Positions 7,142 to 10,905 of a stretch of DNA of 10,905 nucleotides are shown here, one piece after another. A program made the position numbers and the translations under genes. Source of the DNA: Gammaproteobacteria bacterium (GTDB lineage Bacteria > Pseudomonadota > Gammaproteobacteria > Steroidobacterales > Steroidobacteraceae); the NCBI GenBank assembly GCA_027451085.1, contig DAIDKA010000085.1, forward strand, positions 1 to 10,905, read 5' to 3'. The notes under the pieces are model-generated. The model searched no databases. It was not told where the DNA came from and saw only the letters and a program-made list of their open reading frames with translations. The first letter of the stretch is position 1, and each line of letters begins with the position of its first letter.

Positions 7142-9171
7142 CAGACGTGGCGGACCAGGAACCAGCCCAGCAACACTGCCAGGCCGATGATGGTCCAGAA
7201 CGCGTAGGTGTAGAGATAGCCGCTCTGCAGGTAGCGCAGCACGCCACCGAACCAGCCCACCGTGGCCGCCGAGCCGTTCACCACGGCGCCGTCGATGAGC
7301 AGCTGATCACCGCCGCGCCACAGGCCCTGCCCGAGCAGGCGCGCCAGCAGGCATACGACGTTCTCGTTGAACCAGTCGAAGAAGAATTTGTTCTCGAGCA
7401 ACGCCTTCAGCGGCGCAAGCACCCGCGCGGCCGCATCGGCCCAGGAGGTCCGCCACAGGAAGAACACCCAGGCGGTGACCACGCCGGCCAGCGACAGCCA
7501 GAAGGCAGGACCGGTGAACCCCTTGAGCGCGAAGTCCAGCCACATGGGCTGGTGCAGCTCCTCGCCCAGCCTGGCCACGACATCGTTGCCGGGGAGCACG
7601 AAGATCGCGTTCCCGAAGAAACCACCGTGCAGCAGGCTCTTGAAGGTCATAGCGCCGATCACGACGGAGGGGATGGCCAGGGCCACCAGCGGACCACGCA
7701 CCACCCAGGGGGACTCGTGCGGCACGCCGCCACCGTGGCCGTGGTCGTCATGGTCATGGCTATGGCCATGGCCATGGCCGTGATCATGGGCCGCCAGCGT
7801 CTCGTGGAAACGCTCCTTGCCATGGAAAGTCATGAACAGCATGCGGAAGGTGTACAGCGCCGTGATGAACACGCCGCCCAGCACACAGAAGTAGGCGTAA
7901 CCCGAACCCCACCGATGCGACTCACCCACGGCCTCGATGATGGTGTCCTTGGAATAGAACCCGGCGAAGAAGGGCGTGCCGATCAGCGCCAGCGAACCGA
8001 TCCAGGAGGTGACCGCCGTCCAGGGCATGTACTTGCCCAGGCCGCCCATCTTGCGCATGTCCTGCTCGTGGTGCATGCCGATGATCACGGAGCCGGCCGC
8101 CAGGAACAGCAGTGCCTTGAAGAAGGCGTGGGTCATGAGGTGGAAGATCGCGCCGCTGTAGGCCGACACGCCCAGGGCCACCGTCATGTACCCCAGCTGG
8201 GACAGCGTGGAGTACGCCACCACGCGCTTGATGTCGTTGGCGACGACACCCAGCAGGCCCATGAAAAACGCGGTGGTGGCGCCGATGACCAGCACGAACG
8301 ACAGCGCCGTTTCCGAATATTCGAACAGCGGTGACATGCGGGCCACCATGAAGATGCCCGCGGTCACCATCGTGGCGGCGTGGATCAGCGCCGAGATCGG
8401 GGTCGGACCTTCCATCGAGTCCGGCAGCCACACATGCAGCGGCACCTGGGCCGATTTGCCCATGGCGCCGACGAACAGGCAGATGCAGATGAGGGTCAGG
8501 GCCTCGACGCTCGTGTGCGTGGTCATCGGCAGCAGCTGCGTGGCGATGGTGGGCGCGGCCGCGAAGGCGTCGGTGTAATTGAGCGAACCGGTGTAGTAGA
8601 CGATGCCGGCTATGCCCAGCACGAAGCCGAAGTCGCCCACGCGGTTGACGATGAAGGCCTTGAAGTTGGCGAAGACCGCCGTGGGGCGCGTGTACCAGAA
8701 GCCGATGAGCAGGTAGGACACCAGGCCCACGGCCTCCCAGCCGAAGAACAGCTGCATGAAGTTGTTCGACATCACGAGCATCAGCATCGAGAAAGTGAAC
8801 AGCGAGATGTAGCTGAAGAAGCGCTGGTACCCGGGATCGTCGGCCATGTAGCCGATGGTGTAGATGTGCACGCACAGCGAGACGAAGGTCACGACGACCA
8901 TCATCAGCGCGGTGAGCTTGTCCACCAGGAAGCCGACCTGGAACTGGATGCCGTCGCTCACCAGCCAGGTGTAGACAGGGGCGTTGTACGAGGACATGCC
9001 GCCCCACACCAGGCCGTACAGCACGTCAAGGGCCAGCGCGCAGGAAACCGCCACGCCCAGGATCGTCACGGTGTGGGCCCCTGCCCTGCCCACCACCTTG
9101 CCGAACAGGCCGGCGATGATGGCGCCCAGGAGCGGCAGCAGCGCAATGGCCAAAAGGAGATTCGGATTCAT
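7141..9171 (-). CDS. nuoL: NADH-quinone oxidoreductase subunit L (antiporter-like, distal proton channel with lateral helix)
   Basis: Largest membrane subunit of complex I (ND5 homologue), at the distal end of the membrane arm; its C-terminal part supplies the long lateral helix lying along NuoM and NuoN. It has 676 residues, longer than the 613 of E. coli. Conserved proton-path residues are visible: Glu146 in FFGWEAVGLVSYLL, Asp180 in NRVGDFGF, Lys239 in GAMGKSAQVPLHVWLPDSMEGP, His264 in ALIHAATMV, and Lys408 in GFYSKD. The lateral-helix region is about residues 580 to 640 and ends in a final membrane anchor. Residues 462 to 479 form a loop with nine His in eighteen positions, followed by HESPW at 485; this accounts for part of the extra length. 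The ATG at 9171 lies nine bases after the nuoK stop. I see no strong Shine-Dalgarno sequence there, so translational coupling to nuoK is probable. Confidence 0.98.
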   Translation of the reverse strand: MNPNLLLAIALLPLLGAIIAGLFGKVVGRAGAHTVTILGVAVSCALALDVLYGLVWGGMSSYNAPVYTWLVSDGIQFQVGFLVDKLTALMMVVVTFVSLCVHIYTIGYMADDPGYQRFFSYISLFTFSMLMLVMSNNFMQLFFGWEAVGLVSYLLIGFWYTRPTAVFANFKAFIVNRVGDFGFVLGIAGIVYYTGSLNYTDAFAAAPTIATQLLPMTTHTSVEALTLICICLFVGAMGKSAQVPLHVWLPDSMEGPTPISALIHAATMVTAGIFMVARMSPLFEYSETALSFVLVIGATTAFFMGLLGVVANDIKRVVAYSTLSQLGYMTVALGVSAYSGAIFHLMTHAFFKALLFLAAGSVIIGMHHEQDMRKMGGLGKYMPWTAVTSWIGSLALIGTPFFAGFYSKDTIIEAVGESHRWGSGYAYFCVLGGVFITALYTFRMLFMTFHGKERFHETLAAHDHGHGHGHSHDHDDHGHGGGVPHESPWVVRGPLVALAIPSVVIGAMTFKSLLHGGFFGNAIFVLPGNDVVARLGEELHQPMWLDFALKGFTGPAFWLSLAGVVTAWVFFLWRTSWADAAARVLAPLKALLENKFFFDWFNENVVCLLARLLGQGLWRGGDQLLIDGAVVNGSAATVGWFGGVLRYLQSGYLYTYAFWTIIGLAVLLGWFLVRHV
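7749..7789. repeat. Degenerate CATGGC hexamer repeat inside nuoL
   Basis: About seven head-to-tail hexamers (CATGGT, CATGGC, TATGGC, CATGGC, CATGGC, CGTGAT, then CATGG) in 41 bases. Read on the minus strand in frame, they encode alternating His-Gly, His-Ser and His-Asp pairs of the NuoL histidine-rich loop. Because the unit is six bases, gain or loss of copies would keep the frame. Confidence 0.8.
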
Positions 9172-9180
9172 TCTTGAGGT

Positions 9181-9486
9181 CTACCCTTTCAGCGTGCTCA
9201 GGTCTTCAACGTTGATGCTGCGGCGCTCGCGGAACAGGATCACCAGGATCGCAAGGCCGATGGCGGACTCCGCCGCGGCCACCGTGAGCACGAAAAACAC
9301 GAAGATCTGCCCGTGGATGTCGCCCATGGAGCGTGAGAACGCCACGAAATTGAAGTTCGCCGCCAGCAGCAGCAGTTCCACGCACATCAGCAGCAGGATC
9401 ACGTTCTTGCGGTTGATGAATACTCCCGCCACGGAGATTGCGAACAGGACCGCCGAGAGCGTCAGGAGCTGTTGCAGGGTGACCAT
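9181..9486 (-). CDS. nuoK: NADH-quinone oxidoreductase subunit K
   Basis: Small three-helix membrane subunit of complex I (ND4L homologue), which links the quinone site to the antiporter-like subunits through buried glutamates. It has 101 residues (E. coli 100). Glu37 in MCVELLLLAANFNFV and Glu73 in AAAESAIGLAILVILFR correspond to the essential Glu36 and Glu72 of E. coli NuoK. The true start is the ATG at 9486, which shares its A with the TGA of nuoJ (TGATG). The same frame stays open for another 489 bases upstream, but that is nuoJ read out of frame. GGAG at 9495..9498, inside the nuoJ end, is a plausible ribosome binding site eight bases upstream. Confidence 0.98.
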   Translation of the reverse strand: MVTLQQLLTLSAVLFAISVAGVFINRKNVILLLMCVELLLLAANFNFVAFSRSMGDIHGQIFVFFVLTVAAAESAIGLAILVILFRERRSINVEDLSTLKG

Positions 9487-10082
9487 CAGCGCTTCTCCGC
9501 TTCCATCTTCACGATACGCACCCGGTCGGCGGCCCGCGCGGCCACCTGCTTGTTCACGTCCTGGACCTTCAGGCCCTGGCGCTTGCGCATGGTGAGCGCG
9601 ATGGCGGCGACGATTGCCACCAGCAGCAGCACCGCGGCAAGCTCGAACGGATAGGCGTACCGGGAGTACAGCACCTCGCCAAGTTCGGCGGTGTTGCTGT
9701 AGCCCGCGGGTTCGCTCACCGGACCCTGGTGGATCATCGGTCCCAGCCGCGCGACGGCCACACCCACGATCTCGAAGATCACGACGCCACCGGTGATGAT
9801 GCCCAGCCAGGAAAAGCGGGTGAGTCCGCTGTGCAGTTCCTCGAAGTTGATGTCCAGCATCATGACCACGAACAGGAACAGCACCATGACGGCGCCGACG
9901 TACACGAGCACCAGCACCACCGCCAGGAACTCCGCGCCGCTCAGCAGCCAGATGGCTGCCGAGGTCACGAAGCACAGCACCAGCGCCATGGCTGAATGCA
10001 CCGGGTTGCGCGCGAAGATCATCCCCAGCGCGGACAGCACCAGCACCGTGGCGAAGGCGTAGAACAGGATCTGAACCAGCAA
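9486..10082 (-). CDS. nuoJ: NADH-quinone oxidoreductase subunit J
   Basis: Membrane subunit of complex I (ND6 homologue), five transmembrane helices, next to NuoK and NuoA near the quinone channel. It has 198 residues (E. coli 184). Seen here: NPVHSAMALVL after the first helix, Glu51 in AEFLAVVLVLVYVG, and the conserved TM3 segment around Tyr61-Val-Gly63, which in solved complex I structures contains a pi-bulge that changes conformation in turnover. The C-terminal 30 or so residues after the last helix are a charged, basic tail. The start is TTG at 10082: it gives the expected N-terminus (short polar lead then LFYAF) and has AAGGAG six bases upstream, while no ATG fits before the NPVH motif apart from one inside the first helix region. 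It lies 21 bases after nuoI and overlaps nuoK by one base. Confidence 0.97.
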   Translation of the reverse strand: MLVQILFYAFATVLVLSALGMIFARNPVHSAMALVLCFVTSAAIWLLSGAEFLAVVLVLVYVGAVMVLFLFVVMMLDINFEELHSGLTRFSWLGIITGGVVIFEIVGVAVARLGPMIHQGPVSEPAGYSNTAELGEVLYSRYAYPFELAAVLLLVAIVAAIALTMRKRQGLKVQDVNKQVAARAADRVRIVKMEAEKR

Positions 10083-10088
10083 GCTGCT

Positions 10089-10094
10089 CTCCTT
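10089..10094 (-). promoter_or_regulatory. Ribosome binding site of nuoJ, decides the TTG start
   Basis: AAGGAG on the minus strand lies six bases before TTG at 10082, within the nuoI-nuoJ gap. The good match and spacing are the main argument for a TTG initiation codon. Confidence 0.75.
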
Positions 10095-10103
10095 ATTCCT
10101 GGA

Positions 10104-10580
10104 CTAGCGGTACGGCGCGTCCGCAGCCCTGTCCGCCGCGATCATCGCCTCATAACGCTCGCCGACGGCGAGCAGCTTGTCCTTGGACATGATGTTCTCC
10201 CCCCGGTGCTCCATGTGGTACTCGTGGATGCGGGTGAGAACGATGGCGTCCACCGGACAGGCCTCCTCGCAGAAGCCGCAGTAGATGCATTTGAACAGGT
10301 CGATGTCGTAGCGGCTGGTGCGGCGCGTGCCGTCCGCGGCGACCTCGGAGTCGATGGTGATGCACACCGCCGGGCACACCGCCTCGCACAGCTTGCACGC
10401 GATGCAGCGCTCCTCGCCGTTGGCGTAGCGGCGCTGCGCATGCAGCCCGCGGAAGCGCGGCGACTGCGGTGTCTTCTCCTCCGGGTAGTTCAGCGTGTAC
10501 TTGGAGGACAGGAACGTGCGCCAGGTGACGGTCATGCCCTTCAGCAGTTCGGTCAGCAGCAGCGTCTTGATGAGTTGCAT
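10104..10580 (-). CDS. nuoI: NADH-quinone oxidoreductase subunit I (2x[4Fe-4S] ferredoxin-like)
   Basis: Peripheral-arm subunit of complex I (TYKY/NDUFS8 homologue) on the cytoplasmic face. It carries clusters N6a and N6b, which pass electrons from NuoG towards cluster N2 in NuoB. It has 158 residues (E. coli 180). Two classical CxxCxxCxxxC motifs each followed by Pro are intact: Cys59, 62, 65, 69 (CIACKLCEAVCP) and Cys98, 101, 104, 108 (CIYCGFCEEACP); in this ferredoxin fold the fourth Cys of each motif ligates the other cluster. The N-terminus has the amphipathic helix that sits on the membrane, followed by YTLNYPEEKTPQSPRFRG, typical of proteobacterial and mitochondrial forms. The ATG at 10580 has a perfect AGGAGG eight bases upstream. 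nuoH ends 18 bases before it and nuoJ begins 21 bases after it. Confidence 0.98.
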   Translation of the reverse strand: MQLIKTLLLTELLKGMTVTWRTFLSSKYTLNYPEEKTPQSPRFRGLHAQRRYANGEERCIACKLCEAVCPAVCITIDSEVAADGTRRTSRYDIDLFKCIYCGFCEEACPVDAIVLTRIHEYHMEHRGENIMSKDKLLAVGERYEAMIAADRAADAPYR

Positions 10581-10588
10581 TTTTCAAT

Positions 10589-10594
10589 CCTCCT
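10589..10594 (-). promoter_or_regulatory. Ribosome binding site of nuoI
   Basis: Consensus AGGAGG on the minus strand lies eight bases before the nuoI ATG, in the 18-base gap after nuoH. It is the strongest Shine-Dalgarno sequence in the window. Confidence 0.8.
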
Positions 10595-10598
10595 GCGT

Positions 10599-10905
10599 TC
10601 AGACCGCGTGCCACGGGCCCACATGGACCCAGGACAGCACGCCTTCCACGACGATCCAGACGATGGTCACCGGGATCAGCACCTTCCAGCCCAGCCGCAT
10701 GATCTGGTCATAGCGGTAACGCGGAAAAGTGGCGCGGAGCCAGAGGAACAGGAACAGGAAGACGAAAGCCTTGGCAAACAGCCAGGCGAAGCTCGGCACC
10801 GCGAGGATGTTGCCCTGCGGCAGGTAGCCGTCGAAAGGCGAGAGCCAGCCGCCAAGAAAGAACACCGCGGTGAGCGCGGAGATCAGGATCATGTTGGCGT
10901 ATTCG
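10599..10905 (-). CDS. nuoH: NADH-quinone oxidoreductase subunit H, C-terminal part (5' end cut by window)
   Basis: Membrane subunit of complex I (ND1 homologue) that joins the membrane and peripheral arms and helps form the quinone-binding chamber. Only the last 101 residues are visible (E. coli protein 325). The frame is open through the right edge, beginning EYANMILISALTAVFFLGGW, a segment well conserved in NuoH/ND1; the Met at 10892 is internal, not a start. The conserved WLRATFPRYRYDQIMRLGWK, the loop before the last membrane helix, is present, and the protein ends WHAV. It is the most upstream gene of the operon visible here; nuoA to nuoG would be expected beyond the right edge. Confidence 0.97.
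   Translation of the reverse strand, partial: EYANMILISALTAVFFLGGWLSPFDGYLPQGNILAVPSFAWLFAKAFVFLFLFLWLRATFPRYRYDQIMRLGWKVLIPVTIVWIVVEGVLSWVHVGPWHAV

Noticed and set aside
5593..8334. Very long open frame (913 codons) on the + strand opposite nuoM and nuoL
   Set aside because: Its translation is dominated by His, Gln, Arg, Gly and Asp, the usual reverse-complement shadow of hydrophobic membrane genes in GC-rich DNA. It crosses the nuoL-nuoM boundary, has no family resemblance, and nuoL/nuoM are certain.
7141..9171. Possibility that NuoL/M/N are Mrp antiporter or hydrogenase-type membrane subunits rather than complex I
   Set aside because: Gene order nuoH-I-J-K-L-M-N, the NuoI two-cluster ferredoxin and the NuoK glutamates together identify the canonical complex I operon; Mrp or group 4 hydrogenase loci have different neighbours.
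9487..9975. Upstream extension of the nuoK frame
   Set aside because: It is nuoJ read out of frame. NuoK with the ATG at 9486 has the family's length and N-terminus.
1..10905. CRISPR array, tRNA, rRNA, insertion sequence or prophage signals
   Set aside because: No spaced direct repeats, no cloverleaf-like region, no transposase or integrase protein and no terminal inverted repeats were seen on either strand; nearly every base is in an assigned gene.

Overview
The window reads as chromosomal DNA of a GC-rich proteobacterium, most likely a gammaproteobacterium of the Steroidobacter/Nevskiales/Xanthomonadales kind. That placement is inferred from the protein sequences and the gene combination. 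No rRNA or other phylogenetic marker is present, so it stays tentative. Coding density is close to total: no gap between genes exceeds 30 bases.

Left part (1 to 4138, + strand). A two-gene unit lies here: the C-terminal beta-barrel portion of a TonB-dependent outer-membrane receptor, whose N-terminus and plug lie off the left edge, followed 8 bases later by a 683-residue protein with N-terminal TPR repeats and a C-terminal PAPS-dependent sulfotransferase domain. This is the accessory part of the window and holds the less-understood biology. The sulfotransferase domain aligns by eye with the tyrosylprotein sulfotransferase (TPST) fold motifs. The receptor carries five closely spaced cysteine pairs in its loops.

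Right part (4169 to 10905, - strand). This is the distal half of the proton-pumping NADH:quinone oxidoreductase (respiratory complex I) operon, in the standard order nuoH (3' part only), nuoI, nuoJ, nuoK, nuoL, nuoM, nuoN. It contains the two-cluster ferredoxin-like subunit NuoI, the small membrane subunits NuoJ and NuoK, and the three antiporter-like subunits NuoL, NuoM and NuoN, with their key charged residues intact. Genes overlap or are separated by at most 21 bases, as expected for one polycistronic message entering from the right. NuoL carries a histidine-rich loop encoded by a degenerate CATGGC-type hexamer repeat.

The two units converge, with only 30 bases between the stop codons and no recognisable intrinsic terminator. 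I saw no CRISPR array, tRNA, rRNA, insertion sequence or phage gene. The nuo part is ordinary housekeeping. The receptor/sulfotransferase pair is the best candidate for something not well described, but both proteins belong to recognisable families.
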